NCBI RefSeq assembly: GCF_000518225.1
Contig: NZ_JADE01000006.1
Coordinates: forward strand, 124,001 to 188,000
Length of the DNA: 64,000 bases
From: Helicobacter pametensis ATCC 51478
Lineage (GTDB): Bacteria; Campylobacterota; Campylobacteria; Campylobacterales; Helicobacteraceae
Reading direction: 5' to 3'
Shown here: piece after piece, positions 25,414 through 34,122 of the stretch
How positions within the stretch are numbered: the stretch's first letter is position 1
Layout of the letters: every line of letters begins with the position of its first letter
Translations under genes and position numbers: made by a program
Notes under the pieces: model-generated
Told to the model about the DNA's origin: nothing
The model's database searches: none
The model's input: only the letters and a program-made list of their open reading frames with translations

Positions 25414-25851
25414 TTAGGCTAGAGATAGTGTTGAGTATTTATGAGAGCCTAGATTGTAATGAGAATCTAGATCATCTTCTTGATCAAGAGAGGCAAATAT
25501 CTCATCTAGGATAATGGAAATTTCTTGTTGTTTGTCTTGGATAAATGAAGTGATATCTTCTTTGGAATTGATCTCAATCAGAGATGAGAGATCATCGATA
25601 TAAAAATGACGATTTGTGTTGGGAAGTGCAAATTCCCTTTCAAATAAATTTTCTCCCATAAAAGTGCAATTTTTAATAAGTTCTTTGACTTTTTCATGAT
25701 GATTTAACTCTTCTAGACATTGCTTTAAGCACTTATTGAGAGTTTGTAAAATGCCAATGAGCTGATTGGTGTCTGTGATGTTGCGCGTGAGCTTAGATGT
25801 GTGAATCTCTTGCTTGCCCAAATGCTTCTCAAAGATGGAAAGAGCACTCAT
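25414..25851 (-). CDS. Unrecognised 145-aa protein, probable flagellar regulon member
   Basis: I do not recognise this protein. It has 145 residues, no signal peptide and no membrane segment, is mainly helical and acidic near the C-terminus (SLDQEDDLDSH). The stretch SKLTRNITDTNQLIGILQTL and the segment LIKNCTFMGENLFEREF remotely resemble flagellin N-terminal patterns (a helical heptad region followed by NTxFNGxxLL), but this is weak. The strongest clue is upstream: a sigma-54 promoter match at 25887-25902, like those of flgE, flgL and flgP here. A flagellar chaperone, cap-related or flagellin-like role is therefore inferred. It converges on the fumarase genes and is divergent from csd4. Confidence 0.75.
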   Translation of the reverse strand: MSALSIFEKHLGKQEIHTSKLTRNITDTNQLIGILQTLNKCLKQCLEELNHHEKVKELIKNCTFMGENLFEREFALPNTNRHFYIDDLSSLIEINSKEDITSFIQDKQQEISIILDEIFASLDQEDDLDSHYNLGSHKYSTLSLA

Positions 25852-25886
25852 ATTTTGTCCTTTGTGAGGAAATTATGATTTACAAA

Positions 25887-25902
25887 AGCATTTTTTGTTC
25901 CT
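25887..25902 (-). promoter_or_regulatory. Sigma-54 promoter upstream of the 145-aa gene
   Basis: The reverse strand reads AGGAACAAAAAATGCT, with GG and GC separated by exactly 10 nt, matching GGAAC-N5-TTGCT at all but one position of the -12 block. It lies about 36 bp before the start codon, the same spacing as the flgE promoter. Confidence 0.72.
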
Positions 25903-25953
25903 CTTTATGTTGAATTTTTCAAGCTAATATTCCCAGAAAGATGAAGGAAATCT

Positions 25954-27276
25954 ATGAGGCTATTTGTTGGATTTTTTCTTAGTTTGCTTTGCTTGATGGG
26001 GAGCGATGTTTTGGATTTTGATCTCATTAAGATGCCAACGCAAAAACAAGCCAAGCCTCTTGTATTGATCATTAGTGGAATTCAGGGGGATGAACCTGGA
26101 GGATTTAATGCGACTAATTTATTTTTGCAGCATTACAAGATTCTCTTGGGTGAAGTATGGGTCGTTCCCAATCTCAATCGTCATAGTATTCTTAGAAATC
26201 ACCGCGGAATTTATGGAGATATGAATCGCAAATTTAGCACTCTAAGTCAAGCAGACAAAGAATATGAGCTGATTCAAAAAATCAAAACAATTATTTTAAA
26301 TCCTCAGGTTCAAGTCATTTATCATCTTCATGATGGAGGTGGATTTTATCGTCAGACCTATATTGATTCTTTGAGAAATCCCAATCGTTGGGGGAATTGC
26401 TCTATCATTGATCAAGAGATGTTGCAGGGAGCGTATTATGAAGATCTTCTAAAACTCTCTCAGAAAATCACACAAAAGATCAATCAAAAGATACTCAATG
26501 ATGTGCATCTTTATCATACGCGCAATACTCAAACGCGTCTTCATGATAAAGAGATGGAAAAAAGCTTAACCTACTTTGCCATTACACACCAAAAAACTGC
26601 TCTTGCCAATGAGGCAAGCAAAAATCTACCACTCAATGAGCGCGTGTATTACCATCTTCTTGGGATTGAGGGCGTTTTAAGTGAGCTTGGAGTACAATTT
26701 GAAAGAGATTTTAAGCTAACTCCTCAGACAATCTATAGCTTACTTTATAATCGTAACTCATTTATTGAGATTGAGAATCGTATCAAGCTTCCACTTTTTG
26801 ACTTGCGTCCAAGGCTTGCATTTTTTCCTTTTCCCAAAGATAAAGCATTGGATTCTGTGCAGTTTCGATCCAACCAATATATCGTAGGCTTTTTGCCTAG
26901 AGGAGATCAGATCGTGATGAAATATGGGAATCGAGTTTTGAGCTCTTTATCTCCTCTATATCTTGAATTTTCCAATGCCTTGCCAGAGGTCGAAATCGAA
27001 GTTGATGGAAAAAAGCAACGATTGAAGATGGGCGATATCTTTGAGGTTAGACACTATTTTGAAGTATATTTGGAAGATACAGACAAGCGTGTGAATATCA
27101 TTGGGTTTCATGGAAAGTATGATAATGAAATCAATGAAAGGGTGGAACTTAAGAATTTGATGAAGCAATACTCAATCGATAAGTTTGGTAAAAAATATCG
27201 AATCGAGTTCTATGACAAAGCAGGGCGTTTTTTGGGGATGTTGATTGCGGATTTCTCTCAGTCTTCTTCTAAATAA
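25954..27276 (+). CDS. csd4: Csd4/Pgp1 peptidoglycan DL-carboxypeptidase (cell shape)
   Basis: Periplasmic M14-type carboxypeptidase that trims the tripeptide stem of peptidoglycan to a dipeptide and is needed for helical cell shape in H. pylori (Csd4) and C. jejuni (Pgp1). The 440-residue length matches Csd4 (438). Signal peptide is residues 1-16. The unusual Gln-for-His zinc ligand of this family is visible in SGIQGDEPGG (Gln44, Glu47), with the third ligand in YHLHDGGG (His124 or His126). The probable catalytic Glu is in EGVLSELGV. Two smaller beta domains follow from about residue 280. AAGGA precedes the ATG. It overlaps the convergent hsrA stop by 19 bp. Confidence 0.93.
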   Translation: MRLFVGFFLSLLCLMGSDVLDFDLIKMPTQKQAKPLVLIISGIQGDEPGGFNATNLFLQHYKILLGEVWVVPNLNRHSILRNHRGIYGDMNRKFSTLSQADKEYELIQKIKTIILNPQVQVIYHLHDGGGFYRQTYIDSLRNPNRWGNCSIIDQEMLQGAYYEDLLKLSQKITQKINQKILNDVHLYHTRNTQTRLHDKEMEKSLTYFAITHQKTALANEASKNLPLNERVYYHLLGIEGVLSELGVQFERDFKLTPQTIYSLLYNRNSFIEIENRIKLPLFDLRPRLAFFPFPKDKALDSVQFRSNQYIVGFLPRGDQIVMKYGNRVLSSLSPLYLEFSNALPEVEIEVDGKKQRLKMGDIFEVRHYFEVYLEDTDKRVNIIGFHGKYDNEINERVELKNLMKQYSIDKFGKKYRIEFYDKAGRFLGMLIADFSQSSSK

Positions 27277-27929
27277 CAGAAACGATAGCCTCTTTTTCTG
27301 ATGGTATCGATAGTTTTGATTCCAAAAGTTTTGTCAAGTTTCTGACGGATTTGATTGATTGCTACTTCGATGACATTGGGAGTGACTAGCTCTGGCTCTT
27401 CCCAAATCCAGTCTAGAAGCTCTTCTTTGGAGATGATTTGATTCCTATGTTTTGCCAAATGCACAAGAATTTGAAAAGCCTTTCCTTTGATCTCAATTTT
27501 GTGTCCATCAAAGAAGATTTTTTCATCTTTGGGCTGAATGATGAGCTGGTGAATTTGGATGGAGTTTGATCCCCATAGCCGTAAACGCGCCTCAATCCGT
27601 GCTAGAAGAATATCTAGATCAATAGGTTCTGCCAAAAAATCATCAGCCCCACTTCTTAGGGATTGAATCTCAAGCTCTTTGCGATACTTGGATGCAAGAA
27701 AGATGATAGATGTTTGCATAGAAGTGGTTTTGATCCAGGTGCTAAGTTCTAAGAGAGATCCTTCTGTGAGATTTTGATGAGCGATGATGAGTCCATAATG
27801 ACGCATCTCAATGAGGTATTTTCCATCTTTGATGCTTTCTGCAAGATCAACTTGAAAGTGAAATTGCTCAAGTCTTTCTTTGAGTGATTTGACAAAAGAA
27901 TGATGATTGAGGATAAGTAAAACTCTCAT
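27258..27929 (-). CDS. hsrA: HsrA (HP1043-type) atypical orphan response regulator
   Basis: OmpR-type regulator specific to epsilonproteobacteria, essential in H. pylori, where it controls growth and redox genes without phosphorylation. The 223 residues have a degenerate receiver: the phospho-acceptor Asp position (about 51 in GLIIAHQNL) is not Asp. The C-terminal winged helix is very close to HP1043, with ARIEARLRLWGSN (about 111-123), LLDWIWEEPELVTPNVIEVA (about 170-189) and RKRGYRFCY. The gene starts 23 bp after the flgL stop on the same strand and may be reached by the sigma-54 transcript. Its 3' end overlaps csd4. Confidence 0.93.
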   Translation of the reverse strand: MRVLLILNHHSFVKSLKERLEQFHFQVDLAESIKDGKYLIEMRHYGLIIAHQNLTEGSLLELSTWIKTTSMQTSIIFLASKYRKELEIQSLRSGADDFLAEPIDLDILLARIEARLRLWGSNSIQIHQLIIQPKDEKIFFDGHKIEIKGKAFQILVHLAKHRNQIISKEELLDWIWEEPELVTPNVIEVAINQIRQKLDKTFGIKTIDTIRKRGYRFCYLEED

Positions 27930-27952
27930 GGTTTTAAGGAATGTGAGGAGGA

Positions 27953-30478
27953 TTAGACATAATCAAGGATCGACATCTTGTTGATTTTGCCTGCTGAGTT
28001 TAACACGGCGTTGTAATTGGCGCTGAGATTTTGAAATTTGTTATACGCTTCGGCAACATCTGCTCCCATATTTTCTGCACGCAAGGATTGCACTTGAGTT
28101 TTGAGAATCTCATTTTTGGTAATTGAGTGTTCAAAGCTTTTACCATAGGATCCATTGAGAGCGATGATTTTGTTGAGATGTTCTTCAACATTTTGGATTG
28201 CCTCAAGGCTATTTTGAATCCCAATATTGCGCATATTTGGGTTGAAAGAATGAGGAAATTCATCTGGTCTATAAATCCCTTCTTGGACAGCTTTGATGGC
28301 TTGATCTAGAGAATCAAAAAGGTTAAGTTGTGGTCGATTGACACTTAGAGCAGTATTGGCATGGAGTAATAGACCTGTTTGAGTGTCGCGCAGGGCTTGA
28401 GCAGAAAAATCATTGCTATTTGTATTGGACATCGAAAACTCCATTTGGCTTGGAGATCGCATACGATCGCTGATTTCAATCTGCCCATTTTGATTGAGTG
28501 AGAGCTCGACTTTGCCTTGTGATTGCAAAAGAACCTTTTCATAGAGTTCTTTTTGCTCAAGCGTGTAATTGTCAGGATTTTGAGATAGTGCTTCATATAC
28601 TTTGTCATCAAAGTTTGAGTAATTTAAAACTACTGCCAAGGCATCCATAAATTGGCGATAGGTCATATCTTGTGGTGTTGCTAGATTGAGTGCGCCTTTT
28701 TCATTGAGATTGACGATGGGAATCTTGATGATGGGAGATTGACCATCGTTGATTTGTTGTCGTGGGAGTTCAAAATATGCACCTTTGGGATTAAAGACTA
28801 TTTTTGCTTGGATGGCTTTGCCATTGTGATCTTTGAGAGATAGATTATAGACTTGTCCTCCAATATCTCCAGCCACCTCATAAAGTTTTGTTTGATCTGT
28901 TGCAAATCCATCTTTAGAAAGCAGAATTTGAGAAATATTTGAGGTGAGCTTCGATCCATTTTTTTCAAAAAAGACAGAATCATAAGTGTTTTTATAATCT
29001 GTGGGGACTCCATTGGTGGGATTACCTATCTGATCGTGTGTGCTCAATGTGAGAGTTAGTGTCGTGGGTTTCCCAGTTTTTTTGGCATCAAGATCTGTGA
29101 GGATGATTTTGCCATCTGCAATCTCGGCTTGGACATCGTGTCCATTTTGGCTATAAAACACTTCGATATCCTTGAGGACATCATAAATTTTTGTATTTTT
29201 TGTGGAGAAGCTCAAAATTTGAGGAATTTTCTCAGAATCTTGATTTTTGGAAAAACCACCATCAAAACGAATCGAAACAACTTCTGAATTAAAAATCTCA
29301 TCAAGTTTTGTATTGACATTTGCAGGAGATTTTGTTTTTTGTGAAATCAGAGATGAGGGGAGAGCGATTTGATCCTTTTGGTAGGGATTTTGGATGGCTT
29401 GGATGGATGAGACCATGTGGCTGCTGAGATATGGACTTTTTTGGAAGCTAATGATGGGGGCTCCGCTTTTTTCAAGATCATCAAGATTCTCAACATCTGC
29501 TGAGCTTGCTAGGAGATTGAAGTCTAGATTGGAGCTTCCTGTCACAAGGGATCTGATTTCTATTTCACCCCAAGGATTGAGTTGTACATCGACGACTTTT
29601 GTGGCTTGATTATTGCCAAATTCTCGTCCAATTTTTTCAAGCAAATCACTGACTTTTGTGGCATTGTCAGGATTGTTGTAGCCCTTATCAAATTCAAATT
29701 TTGATTTAAATCTTGAACCATCTGGTCTTATTCCGCGCAAATAAAAATAAACTTTTCCATCATTGCTGGGATCATCATCATTATCTCCAATGAGATCTCT
29801 TAGGGTGTCTGTTGCTTTGATAAATACCTCTTGTGAGGGTTCATTTTTGTTGAGTTTATCCATCACTTCTGGGTGAAGTTTGCTGAGATTGTATTTTTTG
29901 ACATTGCCTGTCACCATTGCTAGAGAGTCTGAATTGTGACCAAAAAACAGATCACTCCCAGGGATATTGTATGGGACACGCACATTAGATCCGATGAGGG
30001 CTTCAAGCTTCTGGCTATTACCCCGATATTTTCCATCTTGGGCAATAGGCTGAGTTTTGACTTTGGTTCCACTAAAAAGATAATCGCCACCAATTGAGGT
30101 GTTGGCGATATTGACCATATGGTTTCTAAGTGCGGAGAGTTCACTGGCGATAGCTACTCTTGAGGAGGCGTTTTGGGGTTGGTTGGCAACTTGAATGAGC
30201 TTTGTTTTGAATTGCAAAACAGCCTTATTGAATTCATTGAGAGCTTTATCTGTATTGATGGTCATATTGTAGGCGTTTTGAGCGACATCAATCCCTTGTG
30301 TAAGGGTTGATTCTTGGTAACCAAGCTGTAGATCTCTTTCATAAATGTGGCTATTTTCATAGGGATTTTGGATTTTTTTCCCTGAAGCAATTTGTGCGTT
30401 GAGTCTATTGAGTTTAGTTTGTAACGAATCTTGTGAGTTTTGAATCTGATTATATTTTGAACCAAATGTAATTCTCAT
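27953..30478 (-). CDS. flgL: Flagellar hook-filament junction protein FlgL
   Basis: Second hook-filament adapter (HAP3), placed between FlgK and the filament. The 841 residues match the long Helicobacter FlgL (about 828), much larger than the E. coli protein (317), owing to a big surface insertion between the conserved ends. The N-terminal D0/D1 is flagellin-like (MRITFGSKYNQIQNSQDSLQ, LNRLNAQIASGKKI). The C-terminal part ends with NMGADVAEAYNKFQNLSANY and NAVLNSAGKINKMSILDYV. A sigma-54 promoter lies 46 bp before the ATG, immediately after the pflA stop. Downstream is hsrA. Confidence 0.95.
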   Translation of the reverse strand: MRITFGSKYNQIQNSQDSLQTKLNRLNAQIASGKKIQNPYENSHIYERDLQLGYQESTLTQGIDVAQNAYNMTINTDKALNEFNKAVLQFKTKLIQVANQPQNASSRVAIASELSALRNHMVNIANTSIGGDYLFSGTKVKTQPIAQDGKYRGNSQKLEALIGSNVRVPYNIPGSDLFFGHNSDSLAMVTGNVKKYNLSKLHPEVMDKLNKNEPSQEVFIKATDTLRDLIGDNDDDPSNDGKVYFYLRGIRPDGSRFKSKFEFDKGYNNPDNATKVSDLLEKIGREFGNNQATKVVDVQLNPWGEIEIRSLVTGSSNLDFNLLASSADVENLDDLEKSGAPIISFQKSPYLSSHMVSSIQAIQNPYQKDQIALPSSLISQKTKSPANVNTKLDEIFNSEVVSIRFDGGFSKNQDSEKIPQILSFSTKNTKIYDVLKDIEVFYSQNGHDVQAEIADGKIILTDLDAKKTGKPTTLTLTLSTHDQIGNPTNGVPTDYKNTYDSVFFEKNGSKLTSNISQILLSKDGFATDQTKLYEVAGDIGGQVYNLSLKDHNGKAIQAKIVFNPKGAYFELPRQQINDGQSPIIKIPIVNLNEKGALNLATPQDMTYRQFMDALAVVLNYSNFDDKVYEALSQNPDNYTLEQKELYEKVLLQSQGKVELSLNQNGQIEISDRMRSPSQMEFSMSNTNSNDFSAQALRDTQTGLLLHANTALSVNRPQLNLFDSLDQAIKAVQEGIYRPDEFPHSFNPNMRNIGIQNSLEAIQNVEEHLNKIIALNGSYGKSFEHSITKNEILKTQVQSLRAENMGADVAEAYNKFQNLSANYNAVLNSAGKINKMSILDYV

Positions 30479-30523
30479 TACGCCCTCGCTCCTACACCAC
30501 TTTTGCTACTTGCAACTATCGTC

Positions 30524-30539
30524 AGCAAAAAAGATTCCT
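30524..30539 (-). promoter_or_regulatory. Sigma-54 promoter of flgL
   Basis: The reverse strand reads AGGAATCTTTTTTGCT, with GG and GC 10 nt apart. It sits directly after the pflA stop codon (30540-30542) and 46 bp before the flgL start. The match to GGAAY-N5-TTGCT is close to those of flgE and flgP in this window. Confidence 0.78.
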
Positions 30540-32864
30540 TTAATCTTGTAGGGATTTTTTGCATAGATTTTGCCAATTTGTCTGTTCTTGGATTTGCAAA
30601 CACTTCTCAAAGCTTGCTTTGTAGTCCTTACCCATTGCCTTAAGGAGTGCACCTTGCATATAAAATGCTTTTTGTAAATCTTTGGACTGAATCTTTTGCT
30701 TGAGCAAGGATTCAAGATATGTATTTGCTTGATCATACTGTTTGCTCTGCATCAGTGAATAGATCAAGATAAAGTCTACATTGGGAGTGTAATCAAAAAA
30801 TTTAATTTTTTGTTGAAGTGAAAGGATTTCTTTTGCATAGATTTGGACAGCATTTTGATCTCCTAGTGTTTGTGCATTTTTGAGCAATGCATACCATACT
30901 TCAAGCATCCTTGAATCTTGATTGAAATTTTTTTCCAAAAAAGGCAAAAGTTTTTGTGCTTGTGAGATGAGATTGAGCTTAGTAAGATCATCAAAGAGTG
31001 TGAAGCCAATATCAAGATATTGTTTGTCATTGAGTGCTTGAGCAAGGCTTAGAGCATCTTCTCCAGCTTTTCTTGATTGAATAAAATCACCAAGTTTATT
31101 TAAAACCTTGCTTGTTCGATAGATCCAGGGTAGATTGCTTTGTGCTTCTTGCTGGTCAAGATTAGGGATCAAGCTTTTGGCATCAGAATAATAAGCGATT
31201 GAATATAGGCAATCAAAGAGCTCAATTCTGGATTCGTGTGATAGATCTTGAGTATTGCTTCCTTTGAAAAAATGGGGAATTTGCTTGCATTGTTTGTTTT
31301 TGAGGAGATCAAGGATGATTTGTGTTTTACTTTGTGCAATAAGTGGAGATTGGGGGATAAACTCTTGAAGTTTTAAAACCTCTGGGTATTGTTTGAGGTC
31401 AAAAAGGAGTTGTGCTTTTTTGAGATAAGCCTCATGCGCAGCATCTGTGTTTGGATATTTTTGGATGATTTGATCATAGAGGGCAATTTTTTCATCATTG
31501 CTTAGATTTTTGCCCATTTTAAAAAGAAGTCGATCATCTCGTGCAGCAACAGTCTTTATCCGTTTGGAGTTTGGGAAAGATTTGAGATAGAGTTGATTGT
31601 AGTGATGAGCTTCTTTTGTATCATCTGCTTGCTCATACCAATCGCCCAAATCAAAAAGAAGCTGTTCTTGATATGAATCTTCTTTGGAAATTTGCGGAAA
31701 GAGAAGGGATCCGATCTGTGATGCTAGATGATACATATCGTGTGCTACAAGTTTTTTGAGAGTGAGAGAGGTTTGATTGGGATCTGTAAGAAAAAACTGT
31801 GGATCATCTTTGATGATGGTTTGGATGAGATTGTTTGCTTCTTTTTTGTCACGCGATATCAAAGCAAGTCCCCACTCAAGCAGAATCTCATTTTTGATTT
31901 GTTTGGAGTGGGCTTGTGCATAAGCTTCAGCAAACAGATTGGGAGCGACTTTGAGTGTGGATTGATCGGAGAAATGTTTGGCTAGTTGCATCTTGGCTAG
32001 CGCATTCCATTCTGTTTGTGGATATTCATCAATGATGCGCCTATAGTTGTAATAAGCTTCTTTATCTGATGTATTGAGAATGTAAGCATTGGCAAGATGA
32101 TAGAGAATTTCAGGCATATTTTTGTCTGAAGGTGATTGTTTGATCCATTCAATTGAGGATGAGATGAAATCATCAAGATTTTCTTTGGAGAGAAGGTGTG
32201 AGGTTGCTTTGATTTTATAGAGCAAGAAATCTTTTTCAAAGATACTGCCAGGATATGTTTTGAGCGCTATTGATGCTTGCTTGATAGCTTGTTTATAATT
32301 TTTTTGTTCATAGAGATTCTTGATCCCTTGAAGCTGTTTGAAGTCCAAACCTTCTTCATAGTGAAGTGGATTTAGGTTGATGTCAAGTTGAGTGATATAG
32401 AGATCGTTGTTGCTTGGGATTTGGATAGGGAAATTTAATCCTGTGCTAGAGTGATCGGATAAGAAGGGGATTTTGTCCTTAAAGCCAACGATTTGCCATT
32501 GTTTGGATTTTTTGGGACGCTCTTTTGGGATCCTATTTTGAGCTTTGAGATCAAGGAAAGTTGCAAAAAGTCTGAGCTGATATTTGGGAGTGATGGTAAG
32601 GACTAGATTTCCATTGATGATTGCATTGGAGAGATTGAATAAGGCTGTGTTTGTTGGTACAAAATTATTGATGGGGGTTTTGGGAATAGTGCATGTGATA
32701 GAGGTGATCTTCCCATATACATCTTTGTTTTCAAGACATTCAAATGCGGTTTTGTGCTTGAGATTTAAGATAGAGAAATCTTGATTTTGCTCTTTACCAA
32801 AATTGACTTGGATTTCCAAGGCATGAAGATAAAAGATTGGAATCAGCAGAAAAAGGAGGCGCAC
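30540..32864 (-). CDS. pflA: PflA, TPR-rich periplasmic flagellar motor protein
   Basis: Paralysed-flagella protein A. In C. jejuni and H. pylori PflA forms the spokes of the medial disk that widens the motor and anchors extra stators. The 774 residues are close to the C. jejuni length (788). There is a signal peptide (MRLLFLLIPIFYLHA), an N-terminal beta-rich part to about 180, and a long run of tetratricopeptide helices from about 185 to the end (for example YPQTEWNALAKMQLAKHF). The start is GTG at 32862-32864 with AAAAGGA just upstream. It lies upstream of flgL, which has its own sigma-54 promoter after the pflA stop. Confidence 0.85.
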   Translation of the reverse strand: MRLLFLLIPIFYLHALEIQVNFGKEQNQDFSILNLKHKTAFECLENKDVYGKITSITCTIPKTPINNFVPTNTALFNLSNAIINGNLVLTITPKYQLRLFATFLDLKAQNRIPKERPKKSKQWQIVGFKDKIPFLSDHSSTGLNFPIQIPSNNDLYITQLDINLNPLHYEEGLDFKQLQGIKNLYEQKNYKQAIKQASIALKTYPGSIFEKDFLLYKIKATSHLLSKENLDDFISSSIEWIKQSPSDKNMPEILYHLANAYILNTSDKEAYYNYRRIIDEYPQTEWNALAKMQLAKHFSDQSTLKVAPNLFAEAYAQAHSKQIKNEILLEWGLALISRDKKEANNLIQTIIKDDPQFFLTDPNQTSLTLKKLVAHDMYHLASQIGSLLFPQISKEDSYQEQLLFDLGDWYEQADDTKEAHHYNQLYLKSFPNSKRIKTVAARDDRLLFKMGKNLSNDEKIALYDQIIQKYPNTDAAHEAYLKKAQLLFDLKQYPEVLKLQEFIPQSPLIAQSKTQIILDLLKNKQCKQIPHFFKGSNTQDLSHESRIELFDCLYSIAYYSDAKSLIPNLDQQEAQSNLPWIYRTSKVLNKLGDFIQSRKAGEDALSLAQALNDKQYLDIGFTLFDDLTKLNLISQAQKLLPFLEKNFNQDSRMLEVWYALLKNAQTLGDQNAVQIYAKEILSLQQKIKFFDYTPNVDFILIYSLMQSKQYDQANTYLESLLKQKIQSKDLQKAFYMQGALLKAMGKDYKASFEKCLQIQEQTNWQNLCKKSLQD

Positions 32865-32917
32865 TTGATATCCTTTTGGAGGCTTGCAAAACCCTAGTTT
32901 GATGATTTAAAGAGGAG

Positions 32918-32927
32918 ATTTTATACA
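32918..32927 (-). promoter_or_regulatory. Extended -10 promoter ahead of pflA
   Basis: The reverse strand reads TGTATAAAAT, a good sigma-80 (housekeeping) -10 with TG just in front, as common in Helicobacter. It would place the transcription start about 45 nt before the pflA GTG. No clear -35 is needed in this genus. Confidence 0.45.
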
Positions 32928-32969
32928 AAATTTTGAAGTTTTTTACATCCTCCCCCTTTTTGAGGGGTG

Positions 32970-34088
32970 TTAGAATGAGAAACCAGCACCAACTTGGACA
33001 GCCAAATAATCAGGCATCGGGAATCCATTGAGAGGGTTTGTTTTCTTTCCAAATTGAACACCCACATCAAAGAAGGCAAGCCCAAGTCCAAGAGAGAAAA
33101 TTAGATCATCTTTGTTTTGAAGATCTGTTGCGATCCCTCCACGGAGAGCAATATATTTGAAATCTAGAGTTGATCCGACGCTGATCATTTGATTGTTGAT
33201 CTCAGAACCCAAGAATTTATTTTTGGTTAGATCTCCATCTACAGCCAGCGTCCAAAATCCGATATTGAGAGCAAGCCCAGCTCTTGCTTGAGGATCGATT
33301 TTGATCTTATCAAATCCCAAATCAAATGATGGGGCATTGAGATTCTTGCCTACAACTCCTAAAGTGATGTATTTGACTGGCTCATAAACGACACCAACAT
33401 CTACACCGATATTTGAAACACTTTTGCCCAAATCGATCTTTAGAAGATTTTTGAAAGGATCTGTAATGTTGGCATTGTTTGAGAATCTGAAATTACCGCT
33501 TGTGCCTGAGAAATTCATATATTTGGCTGCGACACCGATACTTAATTCCCCAACTGGTGTTTTAAATTCATATGCATAGCCAACAGGGACTTCAATCAAA
33601 GTGAGTGCTGAGAATTTTGCTCCTAGGCCAAGATCTTCGATTGTTGTTTTGTGGCTTAGATCTGACAAGTTGGCATGAGCGGAACCTTGTGCGGCAATTT
33701 TAAGGAATCCTCCCACAGCAAAGGCACCAATACCAAAATCAGGAAGTTGCAAAACCGCACCATCTTGACTGCCTAATCCAATGCTATTGTCTTGGAGTAG
33801 CGATTGTAGATCTTGGATATCTTTTGCATTGAGATTTTTAAAATTACGATTAAAAATACTCCAGAAATTCTTGCTCCTTGAGTGTGCTTCGGCAAATAGT
33901 CCAAGCTTAAAGCTACTATCTGCAGCGATCAATGCAGGATTGTAGTAAAGCCCCCATGGGGATTTTTTGACTGCCACACCAGCTCCGGCCATCCCAAAAG
34001 ATTGGCTTCCCATTGTTCCAAATTCCATCCCTACAACTGAAGAAAACACGATAGATGAGAGAGCAAAAGCTTTGAAAATCTGTTTCAT
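32970..34088 (-). CDS. Outer membrane beta-barrel protein of the TraF/FadL-like type
   Basis: A 372-residue predicted outer membrane protein. It has a signal peptide (MKQIFKAFALSSIVFSSVVG) and a FadL-like start of the mature chain (GSQSFGMAGAGVAVKKSPWG, YYNPALIAAD). Alternating amphipathic strands run to a C-terminal Phe (VQVGAGFSF), the Bam recognition signal. The arrangement resembles the conjugal-transfer TraF-2/FadL-like family of unknown role; there are no conjugation genes here. It may transport hydrophobic compounds, but this is inference from the fold only. It lies between moeA and pflA on the same strand with gaps of 34 and 105 bp. Confidence 0.78.
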   Translation of the reverse strand: MKQIFKAFALSSIVFSSVVGMEFGTMGSQSFGMAGAGVAVKKSPWGLYYNPALIAADSSFKLGLFAEAHSRSKNFWSIFNRNFKNLNAKDIQDLQSLLQDNSIGLGSQDGAVLQLPDFGIGAFAVGGFLKIAAQGSAHANLSDLSHKTTIEDLGLGAKFSALTLIEVPVGYAYEFKTPVGELSIGVAAKYMNFSGTSGNFRFSNNANITDPFKNLLKIDLGKSVSNIGVDVGVVYEPVKYITLGVVGKNLNAPSFDLGFDKIKIDPQARAGLALNIGFWTLAVDGDLTKNKFLGSEINNQMISVGSTLDFKYIALRGGIATDLQNKDDLIFSLGLGLAFFDVGVQFGKKTNPLNGFPMPDYLAVQVGAGFSF

Positions 34089-34122
34089 TTGACTTCCTTT
34101 GTTTGTTAAAAACTAAAATAAG

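Noticed and set aside
32945-32970. Stem CCCC/GGGG after the outer membrane protein gene as a terminator
   Set aside because: The stem is only 4-5 bp on this strand and is not followed by a T-run in the direction of transcription.
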